Part shown: positions 7,466 to 16,241 of the stretch, in pieces
Layout of the letters: every line of letters starts with the position of its first letter
Position numbering within the stretch: the stretch's first letter is position 1
Origin: Sphingobium boeckii
GTDB taxonomy: Bacteria > Pseudomonadota > Alphaproteobacteria > Sphingomonadales > Sphingomonadaceae
Length of the DNA stretch: 64,000 nucleotides
NCBI RefSeq assembly: GCF_014199215.1
Contig: NZ_JACIJC010000001.1
Location: forward strand, 374,001-438,000
Reading direction: 5' to 3'
Translations under genes and position numbers: made by a program
The notes under the pieces: model-generated
What the model saw: the letters and a program-made list of their open reading frames with translations, nothing else
Database searches by the model: none
What the model was told of the DNA's origin: nothing

Positions 7466-9865
7466 ATGAATTCCGGACGCATTTCCAATATCCGCAGCAT
7501 ATTGGCAGCTTTGCTGACATCCTCGGCGCTCGCCGCTTCTCCCGCATTTGCACAATCCGCGGCTGAGGACACGGCTTCTTCAGGCGGCGATATCATCGTC
7601 ACTGCGCAGAAACGCGAGCAAAATCTGCAGGATGTGCCGATCAGCATCCAGGCCTTGGGCGAAACCCGGCTTGAGAATGCGCAGGTTTCAAGCTTCGATG
7701 ATTATGCCAAGATGCTGCCGAGCGTCAGTTTCCAGTCCTTCGGCCCCAGCCAGGCGCAGATTTCGTTTCGCGGCGTCACCAGCGGCGGTGACGGGTTGAG
7801 GATCGGCCCGCTTCCCACGGCCGGTCTCTACGTCGATGAAATTCCGGTATCCACGATCGCCGGCGCGGTCGATTTCCATATTTATGACGTGGCCCGTGTC
7901 GAGGCTTTGTCCGGCCCGCAAGGCACGCTCTTCGGCGCGAGTTCGCTCTCAGGCACGTTGCGCATCATCACCAACAAACCCGATGCCACGGCATTCTCGG
8001 GTGCTGTGGACGCCGAAATCAATAAATATGGCAAGGGCGACATGGGGGGGCAGATGGAGGGTTATCTCAATCTACCCCTGTCCGAACGGGCGGCGCTCCG
8101 GGTGGTCGGATTCTATCGCAAGGAAGGCGGCTATATCGATAATATTCCAGGCACTCGCACCTTCACGCTGGATGACGCCGCGAGCGATCCCGATAATCTC
8201 ACCAATTTGACGGTGAGCAACGGCGCGCTTGTCGAGAATGATTATAATGACATCGAAACCTATGGCGGTCGCGCGGCGCTCAAGATCGATCTCGACGAAG
8301 ACTGGACGGTCACGCCCCAGGTCATTTACCAGCGCCAGCGCGCCAATGGCGGCTTCCTCTTCGACCCACGCAAGGGTGACCTCAAGGTCACTGATTATTT
8401 GCCGTCGAAGAATCTGGACCGCTGGTATCAGGCTGCGCTGACGATCGAAGGCAAGCTGAGCGATTGGGATATCGTCTATTCGGGCGGCTATTTTGAGCGC
8501 AAGGTCGATAGCACATCAGATTATTCTTATTACACAGTGGCTTACGACACCTATGGCTATTACGCGACCTATTTTCCGGATGCGAATGGCAATTTCATCG
8601 ATCCCACGCAGAATTCGATCCTGGGCGACAAATTCACCAAACAGACGCATGAAATCCGCGTTTCCTCCCCCGCGACGGACCGGCTTCGCCTGACGGCCGG
8701 GCTGTTCTACCAGCGCCAGACGGACAAGGTGTCTGCTGACTATCAGGTGCAGGGGATCAGCAGCATCCCGACGCCGATCTGGTTCACACCCTATCCGACC
8801 AGCATCTATCTCGATTCGATCTTTCACACGCGGATCGATCGCGTCGATCGCGATTACGCCGCCTTTGGCCAGGCCGAATTCGATATCACACCCGATCTGA
8901 CGCTGACGGCCGGCGTGCGCGGTTTCATCGCGAAGAATACGATCTTTGGATATTCCGGCCTTTTCAGCACGAATTATGATCCTGCGGTATGCGTGCCGAC
9001 TGCGCAGACGGATCGCCCCTGCAACAATGTCGACAAGAAGAATGACGAGAGCGGAGTCACCTACAAGTTCAACCTCCGCTGGAAGGTCACCGACGATGCG
9101 ATGGTCTATGCCACGCTTTCCAAGGGGTTCCGGCCCGGCGGCAACAACCGCCGTGCCAGCGTCAATCCGTTCAAATCGGATACGCTGACCAATTATGAGG
9201 TGGGCGCGAAAACCTCGATCGGCCCCTTCACGTTCAATGCGGCTGCCTTTTACCAGAAATGGAAGGATCTGCAGTTCGGCCTCGTGCCGCTGAACAACAA
9301 TGGCGTGACCAACACCTACAATGCCGGGGATGCGCGTATCTATGGGGCGGAAGGCGATATCAGCGTCCGCGCCGGCGGGCTCAGCCTCACGGCGGCAGGC
9401 ACCTATATCGACGCCAAGCTGACCACCGATTTCTGTTCGATCGATCCGGCCACGCTCAATGTCGTCTGCGTGCCGGGAGAGACGCCGGCGGCCTCCAAAG
9501 GCACGCGCCTGCCGATTCAGCCGAAATTCAAGGGCAATCTGACCGCGCGCTATGAATTCCCAATCGGCCTCAGCAACACCGCCTTCGTCCAGGGATCGAT
9601 GCTCCATCAGGGCGGAACACGGTCGTTCCTGACCGACGCCGATTATGCGGCGGTGGGGCCGACCAAAGGCTTTACGAGCTTCGATTTCTCGATCGGCACG
9701 ACATGGGACAAATGGAAGATAGAGGCCTATATCCAGAATGCGTTCGACAAACGGGGACAACTGACTTGGAACACCGCCTGCGCCACGTCATTCTGTGGCC
9801 CTTATGCGCGCATCTATCCCATCAAGCCGCAACTCTTCGGGCTGAAGCTGGGCACCGAATTCTGA
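7466..9865 (+). CDS. TonB-dependent receptor (iron-siderophore/unknown ligand type)
   Basis: A 799-residue outer-membrane receptor. It has a signal peptide (ILAALLTSSALAASPAFAQ), a TonB-box-like DIIVTAQKR, a plug domain (DVPISIQALG ... GPQGTLFGASSLSGTLRI) and a C-terminal 22-strand barrel ending with an aromatic residue (LGTEF). The start is ATG 7466, five bases after GAAGGGGG. The in-frame ATG at 7448 lacks such a site. The ligand cannot be read from the sequence. The upstream sulfotransferase and downstream amino-acid-type permease, then peptidase and amidohydrolase genes, suggest a peptide or amine rather than a classic siderophore. Transport would use the TonB at 55.3-56.0 kb or another copy. 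Confidence 0.93.
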   Translation: MNSGRISNIRSILAALLTSSALAASPAFAQSAAEDTASSGGDIIVTAQKREQNLQDVPISIQALGETRLENAQVSSFDDYAKMLPSVSFQSFGPSQAQISFRGVTSGGDGLRIGPLPTAGLYVDEIPVSTIAGAVDFHIYDVARVEALSGPQGTLFGASSLSGTLRIITNKPDATAFSGAVDAEINKYGKGDMGGQMEGYLNLPLSERAALRVVGFYRKEGGYIDNIPGTRTFTLDDAASDPDNLTNLTVSNGALVENDYNDIETYGGRAALKIDLDEDWTVTPQVIYQRQRANGGFLFDPRKGDLKVTDYLPSKNLDRWYQAALTIEGKLSDWDIVYSGGYFERKVDSTSDYSYYTVAYDTYGYYATYFPDANGNFIDPTQNSILGDKFTKQTHEIRVSSPATDRLRLTAGLFYQRQTDKVSADYQVQGISSIPTPIWFTPYPTSIYLDSIFHTRIDRVDRDYAAFGQAEFDITPDLTLTAGVRGFIAKNTIFGYSGLFSTNYDPAVCVPTAQTDRPCNNVDKKNDESGVTYKFNLRWKVTDDAMVYATLSKGFRPGGNNRRASVNPFKSDTLTNYEVGAKTSIGPFTFNAAAFYQKWKDLQFGLVPLNNNGVTNTYNAGDARIYGAEGDISVRAGGLSLTAAGTYIDAKLTTDFCSIDPATLNVVCVPGETPAASKGTRLPIQPKFKGNLTARYEFPIGLSNTAFVQGSMLHQGGTRSFLTDADYAAVGPTKGFTSFDFSIGTTWDKWKIEAYIQNAFDKRGQLTWNTACATSFCGPYARIYPIKPQLFGLKLGTEF

Positions 9866-9881
9866 TCCTGGACAGGGGAGC

Positions 9882-11204
9882 GTGACAGACGCTCCCCCCG
9901 CCCATCCGCGGCTGATGGGGCCGTGGATGGCGACGGCGCTGGTGATCGGCAACATGATCGGCTCCGGGGTGTTCCTGTTGCCTGCCAGCCTGGCCCCGCT
10001 GGGCTGGAATTCCCTTTATGGCTGGCTGCTGACGATCGGCGGCACGCTCTGCCTGGCCTATATCTGCGCACGGATGGCGCGCGATATGGCGGGGGGCTGC
10101 GGCCCGCTCACTTATACGCGCGCGGCGTTCGGCGATGGCATGGGGTTTATCGTCGCGTGGAGCTACTGGATCTCGGTCTTCGTCGCCAACGCCACGCTGG
10201 CGGTGGCCGCGATCAGCAACCTTTCGATCCTGTGGCCCGTGCTGGGCACGACACCGGGCGCACCCGCCATCGCCGCGGTGGCGGTGATCTGGCTCTTCAC
10301 GATCATCAATTGTCTGGGCGTCCGCACCGCGGGCGGGGTTCAGGTGATCACCACCCTGTTGAAGCTCGTGCCCTTGGCGGGGGCGATCGGGGTCGCGGCC
10401 TGGATTCTGCTCAGGGACGGCAGCGGTGCCGTCGCACCCTATGACGCGCAACCAATCACAGCTTATAATATCAGCGCCGCGGCCACGCTCACGCTTTTCG
10501 CATTGCTCGGCTTTGAAAGCGCGCTGGTTGCGGGGGATCGGATCGCCAATCCACGCAAGCTCATTCCGCGGGCCACGCTGGTCGGGGTCGGACTCACCGG
10601 GTTGATCTATCTCCTGTGCAGTTCGGCGGTCACTTTGCTGTTGCCCGCCGACGCCGTGGCCGGGTCGGCATCCCCCTTTGCGCTGTTCTTCGCGACGTTC
10701 GTTCATCCAGCGCTCGGTCCGCTGGTCGCGCTTTTCGCCGTGATCGCCGCCTTGGGCGCGATCAACGGCTATGTTCTGCTCCAGGGCGAAATCCCTCTGG
10801 CGCTGGCGCGGGTCAACCTCTTCCCGCACTGGTTTTGCAGGCTGAACCGTAACGAAATCCCGGTGCGCGCGCATATCCTGTCGAGCACGCTGGCCAGCCT
10901 GCTCGTGCTGACCAATTATTCGCGAAGCATGGCCGATCTGTTTGTGTTCATGCTGCTGGTGACAACGTCGGTGTCGCTGCTCTTCTATCTTGCCGCCGCG
11001 GCCTCCAGCCTGAAACTGGTCCGGCTCGGCAAGATCCAGTCATCACCGGGCTTCGATCTGATCGCGGTGACGGCGTTTATCTATTCCTGCTGGACGCTTT
11101 ATGGTGCCGGGATCGAGGCCAGCGTGTGGAGCGTGGTGATGACCGCAACCGGGCTGCCGGTCTATTGGTGGATGCGCCGCCGAAACGCCGCCGCACCCGC
11201 ATAG
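9882..11204 (+). CDS. APC family amino acid/amine permease
   Basis: A 440-residue inner-membrane transporter with about 12 hydrophobic segments. The first contains the APC signature IGNMIGSGVFLLP at about residues 21-33, and FALLGFESALV near 205 corresponds to helix 6. It resembles the basic amino acid/polyamine antiporter branch (AdiC/PotE-like), but the substrate cannot be read off. The start is GTG 9882 behind GGGGAG, 16 bp after the TonB receptor stop, so the two are probably co-transcribed as outer- and inner-membrane steps of one uptake route. Its stop is 3 bp from the converging oxidoreductase stop. Confidence 0.9.
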   Translation: MTDAPPAHPRLMGPWMATALVIGNMIGSGVFLLPASLAPLGWNSLYGWLLTIGGTLCLAYICARMARDMAGGCGPLTYTRAAFGDGMGFIVAWSYWISVFVANATLAVAAISNLSILWPVLGTTPGAPAIAAVAVIWLFTIINCLGVRTAGGVQVITTLLKLVPLAGAIGVAAWILLRDGSGAVAPYDAQPITAYNISAAATLTLFALLGFESALVAGDRIANPRKLIPRATLVGVGLTGLIYLLCSSAVTLLLPADAVAGSASPFALFFATFVHPALGPLVALFAVIAALGAINGYVLLQGEIPLALARVNLFPHWFCRLNRNEIPVRAHILSSTLASLLVLTNYSRSMADLFVFMLLVTTSVSLLFYLAAAASSLKLVRLGKIQSSPGFDLIAVTAFIYSCWTLYGAGIEASVWSVVMTATGLPVYWWMRRRNAAAPA

Positions 11205-11207
11205 GAA

Positions 11208-12827
11208 TCAGGCCCGCAATAGCCGCCCGAAGAAGCTGCGATCCGCAAGAATCTCGCGCGCCGCATTATGCCCAGGCGCGCCGGTGACCCCGCCGCCCGG
11301 ATGCGTGCCCGCGCCGCACATGTAGAGCCCCTTGATCGGGCCGCGATACGCGCCATTGCCCAGCACCGGCCGCGCGGTCCAGAGCTGATCGAGCGACATA
11401 TGGCCGTGCATGATGTCGCCGCCGACAAGGCCGAATTTGCGCTCCAGTCCCTTGGGCGAAAGCGTCATCGTGCCGAGGATCGATTTTCGGAATCCGGGGG
11501 CATAGGCCTCCACCGTGTCGATGATCGTGTCCGCGGCCTTGTCTTCCTCAACATCCCAATCGCGACCATTCGGCAGCACAGGCGCGAATTGCTGGCAGAA
11601 CAGGCTGGCGACATGCTGGCCCTTGGGGGCGAGACTGTCATCGATGATCGAGGGGATCAGCATCTCGACGATCGGCTTTTTCGACCAGCCATGCGCCTTC
11701 GCGTCGATGAAAGCGGCATCCATATAGTCCAGCGTCGGCGCGATGATGATCCCGCTCTGCAGATGTTCACCCGGCTCGGGCAGTGCGGAGAAGCGCGGCA
11801 ATTCGGAGAGGGCGACATTCATGCGGAACGTGCCCGACCCGGCCTTGAACGCTTTGGAGCGCTTCAGGAATTCCGGACCGATATCCGCTGCGTCGATCAG
11901 CCGCTCATAAAGCAGTTTCGGCCCGACATTGGCGATCACGGAATCCGCCATGATCTCTTCGCCACCCACCAGCTTGACGCCTGTCGCCCGATTTCCTTTT
12001 GGGCCACCTTCGACGATCACGCGCTCGACGGGTGATTCCAGGCTGATCTCGACGCCGGCGGCGGTACAGACGCGTGCCATGGCCTGTGTGATCGCGCCCA
12101 TGCCGCCGATCGCATGGCCCCAGGCACCCTTCTTGCCATTCACCTCACCGAAGACGTGGTGGAGCAGCACATAGGCGCTGCCCGGCGTGTCGGGGCTGGC
12201 ATAATTGCCGACCACGGCGTCGAATCCGAACGCCGCCTTCACGGCCTCGCTCTCGAACCAGTTATCAAGGAAGGTGCGCGCCGATTTGATGAAGATATCC
12301 AGCACGTCGCGCTGCTGCTCGATATTCAGCTTGGAAAGCTTGCGCCCCTGCCGCGCGCCATCGATCAGCGTCTTCAGGCCATCGCCGATATTGGGCGGGG
12401 ATTTGAGCGCAAGATCACGCAGCACCTCGGCCACATTCTCCAGAGACTCATAATAAGCCGGCAGCACATCGGCATCGTGATCGGAGAATTTGCGGAACTC
12501 CGCCTGCGTCTTTTCAAGCCCACCGCCGAGCTTCAGATAGCCGCCGTCTTCCTGCGGCAGGAAATTGGAGATCGGGCGTTCGATCACCCTATAGCCCTGA
12601 TCCACCAGCTTCATGTCGCGGATCACCTTGGGCTGCAGCAGGCTCACGGTGTAGCTCGCCACCGAATTGCGGAAACCCGGATGGAATTCCTCGGTCACCG
12701 CGGCACCACCCACGGTGTCGCGTGCCTCGACGATACGGACCTTCAGGCCGGCCTGGGCGAGATAGAAGGCGCAGACGAGGCCGTTGTGGCCGCCGCCGAT
12801 GATCACGGCATCATATTTCTGGGTCAT
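11208..12827 (-). CDS. FAD-dependent oxidoreductase, phytoene desaturase/PYROXD2-like
   Basis: A 539-residue flavoprotein. It has an N-terminal dinucleotide-binding motif (VIIGGGHNGLVCAFYLAQAG at about 8-27, then VRIVEARDTVGGAA) and a C-terminal FAD-closing segment, GLYMCGAGTHPGGGVTGAPGHNAA. This is the NAD(P)-binding Rossmann amine-oxidase/phytoene-desaturase superfamily, closest in pattern to PYROXD2-like proteins and not to carotenoid CrtI. There are no carotenoid genes around it. It is translationally coupled to the Rieske oxygenase gene (ATGA, 4-bp overlap). The pair therefore probably acts on one substrate: the flavoprotein may oxidise the oxygenase product. It is unlikely to be the electron donor, since no ferredoxin-type domain is seen. 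Confidence 0.88.
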   Translation of the reverse strand: MTQKYDAVIIGGGHNGLVCAFYLAQAGLKVRIVEARDTVGGAAVTEEFHPGFRNSVASYTVSLLQPKVIRDMKLVDQGYRVIERPISNFLPQEDGGYLKLGGGLEKTQAEFRKFSDHDADVLPAYYESLENVAEVLRDLALKSPPNIGDGLKTLIDGARQGRKLSKLNIEQQRDVLDIFIKSARTFLDNWFESEAVKAAFGFDAVVGNYASPDTPGSAYVLLHHVFGEVNGKKGAWGHAIGGMGAITQAMARVCTAAGVEISLESPVERVIVEGGPKGNRATGVKLVGGEEIMADSVIANVGPKLLYERLIDAADIGPEFLKRSKAFKAGSGTFRMNVALSELPRFSALPEPGEHLQSGIIIAPTLDYMDAAFIDAKAHGWSKKPIVEMLIPSIIDDSLAPKGQHVASLFCQQFAPVLPNGRDWDVEEDKAADTIIDTVEAYAPGFRKSILGTMTLSPKGLERKFGLVGGDIMHGHMSLDQLWTARPVLGNGAYRGPIKGLYMCGAGTHPGGGVTGAPGHNAAREILADRSFFGRLLRA

Positions 12828-14029
12828 GAAACGGCACTCACAGAGGAACGGTGGCTCCAGCCGGGGGCCGGTGCATGATGAAGACGGGATTCAGGGATCA
12901 GCCCCCGCATCTTCCGGCAGAAGGCGCGCAGGCAGACTTCGCTTGCGCCCAGCGGCCCGACGGTAAAGCTGGACGACGCCATGCCATCCTGCACGCGCTG
13001 GATCAGTTCGGTGTCCTCAAGGTTCACCTGCCGGTTGATCCGCCAGTTCAGATAGCGCGCGGCTTTCATCTCGCGGCGCCATTTTTCAGGAGTTTCGGCA
13101 TCGGGCAGCGCATAGCTGATCTCGCGGATCATCGTTTCCGTCGGCGAGACGGGGATGAACTGCATGAAATCCACCTGATCGGGATAGATATCGAACGCCA
13201 CATTGGGCCACAGCTTGAAATAGAGCCACAGCCGCTGCGCCTCATCGGGCAGGTGATCCACCCGCGGCAGGATCTTCTGATACATGCGCTCGGAAAGATT
13301 GGTGGATGGCTTGTCGATCAGCCCGCCCCACATGCGATCGACATGCTCTTCGGCCTCAATCCCATAGCCCTTGCCAAACAGGCGGGTGAGGCCGGGATGT
13401 GCGACGGGGATGTGGAGGCCGTCGGAATAATTGTCCGCCACATTCTTCCAGTTCACGGTGCGCGGGCGCATCGTAACGCGGCCCACCGCGCGGAGATCCT
13501 CGAACCGGTAGGGTGCGATCATCTCTTCATAGGGTGCCATCATCGACGCGACCGAAGGCCCGCCGCCTTCCAGCCGCACGAACACGAACCCGCGCCATAT
13601 TTCGCTCTCGACCGCGGCCAGGCCGCTCTTGTCCATGTCCAGCGTCGGATATTCGCGCTTGCCGGGGACGCCGGAGAGGCGGCCGTCCAGTTCATAGGTC
13701 CAGGCGTGATAGGGGCAGATCAGCTTCTTCGCGCAACCCGATGATCCATCCACCAGCCGCGAGCCGCGATGGCGGCAGACGTTGGTAAAGGCGCGGACCT
13801 TTGTGTCCTCACCGCGGATGACGATGATATTTTCGCCAAGGAAATCGAGTGTGTGCCAATCGCCGACGCCCGGCACATCGCTTACATGGCACACCACCTG
13901 CCAGCTCGGCCGCATGACGCGCGCGGTCTCGATGCGGAAGAATTCGGGATCGTGATACACCCAGGCGGGCAGGCTCCAACCCTCGTCTGGGTCTGCATTA
14001 TGATGCGCAACTGGCGACAGGCTTGGCAT
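12824..14029 (-). CDS. Rieske non-heme iron ring-hydroxylating-type oxygenase, alpha subunit
   Basis: A 401-residue oxygenase. The N-terminal Rieske [2Fe-2S] motif is CRHRG...CPYHAWTY at about residues 86-108. The catalytic domain holds the mononuclear-iron motif DNYSDGLHIPVAHPG around 195-210. Both His-Cys pairs and the two iron His residues are intact. Related proteins hydroxylate aromatics or demethylate quaternary amines (stachydrine, carnitine), and the BetI-like regulator next door favours an amine substrate, which is inference. No small beta subunit, ferredoxin or reductase gene is adjacent, so electrons must come from elsewhere. The start ATG 14029 lies 15 bp from a perfect 14-bp palindrome. 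Confidence 0.92.
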   Translation of the reverse strand: MPSLSPVAHHNADPDEGWSLPAWVYHDPEFFRIETARVMRPSWQVVCHVSDVPGVGDWHTLDFLGENIIVIRGEDTKVRAFTNVCRHRGSRLVDGSSGCAKKLICPYHAWTYELDGRLSGVPGKREYPTLDMDKSGLAAVESEIWRGFVFVRLEGGGPSVASMMAPYEEMIAPYRFEDLRAVGRVTMRPRTVNWKNVADNYSDGLHIPVAHPGLTRLFGKGYGIEAEEHVDRMWGGLIDKPSTNLSERMYQKILPRVDHLPDEAQRLWLYFKLWPNVAFDIYPDQVDFMQFIPVSPTETMIREISYALPDAETPEKWRREMKAARYLNWRINRQVNLEDTELIQRVQDGMASSSFTVGPLGASEVCLRAFCRKMRGLIPESRLHHAPAPGWSHRSSVSAVS

Positions 14030-14044
14030 GGCGAGCTCCCTTGT

Positions 14045-14058
14045 TATACACGTGTATA
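14045..14058. promoter_or_regulatory. Putative TetR operator (TATACACGTGTATA)
   Basis: A perfect 14-bp palindrome lies between the divergent Rieske oxygenase (start 14029) and TetR (start 14129) genes. Its position just upstream of the oxygenase start and its symmetry are what is expected for a TetR-dimer site that could control both genes. Confidence 0.6.
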
Positions 14059-14128
14059 GTAACGGGGGCGCGCTATCAATCCCTTTGCTTCACTTTCCTT
14101 CCGCGTCCGTTTCATCGAAAGGAGAAGG

Positions 14129-14731
14129 ATGAGAGCCAGCTTCACGCGCGAAGATGCCGATACCCGCCGTCAGGCGCTGATCGAGGCCACCGCCGAGAGC
14201 CTCGCCGCGGCGGGCGTGGCGGGCACGTCGGTGCGTGCTATCTGCACTCGCGCAGGCGTGTCACCGGGGTTGCTGCGGCATTATTTCGAGGGCATCGACG
14301 CGCTGATCGCCGAGACCTATCGTCATGTGACGGCGATGGTTTCGCAATCGCTCGCGCTGGCGGTGGACGGGGCCGGCCGCGATCCCCGGGCGCGGCTGAT
14401 CGCGCACGTCACCGCCAGCTTCCGGCCGCCGGTCTCCGATCCCGCATTGCTCTCCACTTGGCTCGCCTTCTGGAGCCTGGTGAAGACCGATCCCGCGATC
14501 GCCGCGATCCACGCGGACAGCTATGCCGCATCCCGCCGGGATCTGGAGGCGCTGCTGGCCGAAAACGGATTGAGCGCGGCGCGGGCGATCCCCGCCGCGA
14601 TCGCACTGACCGCGCTGGTCGACGGACTCTGGCTCGAACTGACGCTGGACGCGACCACCTTCACGCCGGAAGAGGCCAGCGCGATGGCGGTGCGCTGGCT
14701 AGATACACTGCTGGGCGATCCGAAGATTTAG
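14129..14731 (+). CDS. TetR family transcriptional regulator, BetI-like
   Basis: A 200-residue DNA-binding protein. Its N-terminal helix-turn-helix region reads VAGTSVRAICTRAGVSPGLLRHYFEG at about residues 30-55. The all-helical ligand domain (LLSTWLAFWSLVKTDP) resembles the C-terminal domain of BetI. The Shine-Dalgarno AAGGAGAAGG sits directly before ATG 14129. It is divergent from the Rieske/FAD operon, with one palindrome between them, and so is its likely local repressor. The inducer is unknown. A choline- or betaine-like ligand is suggested only by the resemblance to BetI. Confidence 0.9.
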   Translation: MRASFTREDADTRRQALIEATAESLAAAGVAGTSVRAICTRAGVSPGLLRHYFEGIDALIAETYRHVTAMVSQSLALAVDGAGRDPRARLIAHVTASFRPPVSDPALLSTWLAFWSLVKTDPAIAAIHADSYAASRRDLEALLAENGLSAARAIPAAIALTALVDGLWLELTLDATTFTPEEASAMAVRWLDTLLGDPKI

Positions 14732-14747
14732 ATTAAATCCTCCCAAT

Positions 14748-14822
14748 CCGTTTGTCCCGAGCGCAGTCTAGGGACGTGCCACCTGCAAAGTGCATGTCTC
14801 GACTGCGCTCGACACAGAAGGG
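14748..14822. repeat. Palindromic interspersed repeat, family A (degenerate pair)
   Basis: CCGTTTGTCCCGAGCGCAGT.. (14748-14775) faces an eroded inverted copy, GTCTCGACTGCGCTCGACAC.. (14796-14822). It is the same family as the copies at 18783, 54525 and 60612. It sits between the convergent TetR and M20 peptidase genes and may serve as a transcription-end hairpin. Confidence 0.8.
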
Positions 14823-14836
14823 TTTGAGTGATTGGT

Positions 14837-16228
14837 CTATTGGCTCCCGATATCCCGCAGCACCGACTCCCACTGATCGAGCGCCGCGCCCAGGGTCCGG
14901 ATATCCACGCGCTCATTCAACCCGTGCGCAAAGCTATCCTCGCTGCGTGCAAACAGCGATGACACGCCATAGCTTGGCACGCCCAAAGCCCGGAAATACA
15001 GGCTGTCCGTTGCGCCGGCGGACATGCTCGGCGTGATCGTCAGGCCCGGATAGCGCGCGTTGACCGCCTTGGTGACCGCCGCCACGACATCCTTGCGCAG
15101 TGGCGACGCGTCGCTTGCCAATGGATCGCCCAGCACGGTGACCTTCGCTGTGGCATCTGCCACCACTTCGGTCAGCTTCGCCTGGATCGCTTCCACCGAG
15201 ACGCCGGGAAAGATGCGGCAATTGATGTTCGCCGTGGCGCTTTGTGGCAGCGCATTTTGTGCATGGCCCGCATTGACCATCGTCGCCACGCAGGTTGTGC
15301 GCACCTGGCCCACATATTCCGGGCGGGTCGCGATGAGGTCGGCCGCCGCCGCATCGTTCGGATTGCGGGCATAACGCGCCATCGCCGCGCCCACCTCTCC
15401 GCCGACCTGCGTACTGGCCGCTGTCAGCGAGGCCTTGGTGAGTTCGTTGATCTGGTTGGGAAAATGATAGCCGCCGACACGGTCCAGCGCTTTGGCGAGC
15501 CGGTAGACGGGATTGGTGGTGGTCGGTGCGCTCGAATGGCCGCCGGGATCGGTGAATGCGATTTGATAATCGGCATAGGATTTTTCGCCCGCCTGCAGGC
15601 CGTAAAAGAGCGGCTTGCCATCTTCGGAGAGCAAGCCGCCGCCGCCGTCGCCGTTCAGCGCGAATTCCGCGCCCTTATATTTCTCGGCCAGCGCAGCCGT
15701 GGTCTTCATCTCCGTTTCTTCATCGCCGGACAGCACGAGAATGATGTCCCGCCTGGGCTTGAAGCCCTCCTTCTTGAGCTTCGCCATGGTGGCGATCATC
15801 AGCGTGACATCATATTTATTGTCCTCCGATCCACGACCGAAGACATAGCCATTTTCTTCTACCGCCACGAAGGGATCGCGCGTCCAGTCCGCGGCCTTGG
15901 CCTCCACCACGTCCATATGGCCCAGCAGCACGATGGGTTTTCCACGCGTGGTGCCTTTCAGCGTGGCGGCCAGCGTCGCCGTCTCGCCCATCGGCGTGAT
16001 CTCGATATCGGTGTCGGCATACCCCGCTTGCTTGAGCACCGAGGCGATATAGGCGGCATAAGCGGGCACCTGCCCCTGGCCCTCCACGGTGCGGAAGCCG
16101 ACGCCCTTCATCAGCAATGCCTTGGCGGCGGCCACATCGGCCGCGCTGGCCTTGGCGAAGGCTGCGCTGCCCGATCCCAGCATGAGCGTCGCCACCGCAG
16201 CCATTCCAACCCATTTCGCCTTGTGCAT
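14837..16228 (-). CDS. Secreted M20 family metallopeptidase
   Basis: A 463-residue exported peptidase with a signal peptide (KWVGMAAVATLMLGSGSAAFA). The M20 zinc motifs are present: VLLGHMDVVEAK (His-x-Asp), GRGSEDNKYDVT, LSGDEETEM (catalytic Glu pair) and a C-terminal His (FAHGLNERVD). Such enzymes are dizinc carboxypeptidases or dipeptidases, and export points to periplasmic peptide trimming. The start is ATG 16228 behind AAGGGAAG. An in-frame ATG at 16291 would put 21 non-hydrophobic residues before the signal peptide and is rejected. It is 13 bp downstream of the CoA-transferase gene in the same direction, probably one transcript. Confidence 0.92.
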   Translation of the reverse strand: MHKAKWVGMAAVATLMLGSGSAAFAKASAADVAAAKALLMKGVGFRTVEGQGQVPAYAAYIASVLKQAGYADTDIEITPMGETATLAATLKGTTRGKPIVLLGHMDVVEAKAADWTRDPFVAVEENGYVFGRGSEDNKYDVTLMIATMAKLKKEGFKPRRDIILVLSGDEETEMKTTAALAEKYKGAEFALNGDGGGGLLSEDGKPLFYGLQAGEKSYADYQIAFTDPGGHSSAPTTTNPVYRLAKALDRVGGYHFPNQINELTKASLTAASTQVGGEVGAAMARYARNPNDAAAADLIATRPEYVGQVRTTCVATMVNAGHAQNALPQSATANINCRIFPGVSVEAIQAKLTEVVADATAKVTVLGDPLASDASPLRKDVVAAVTKAVNARYPGLTITPSMSAGATDSLYFRALGVPSYGVSSLFARSEDSFAHGLNERVDIRTLGAALDQWESVLRDIGSQ

Positions 16229-16241
16229 GATACTTCCCTTT

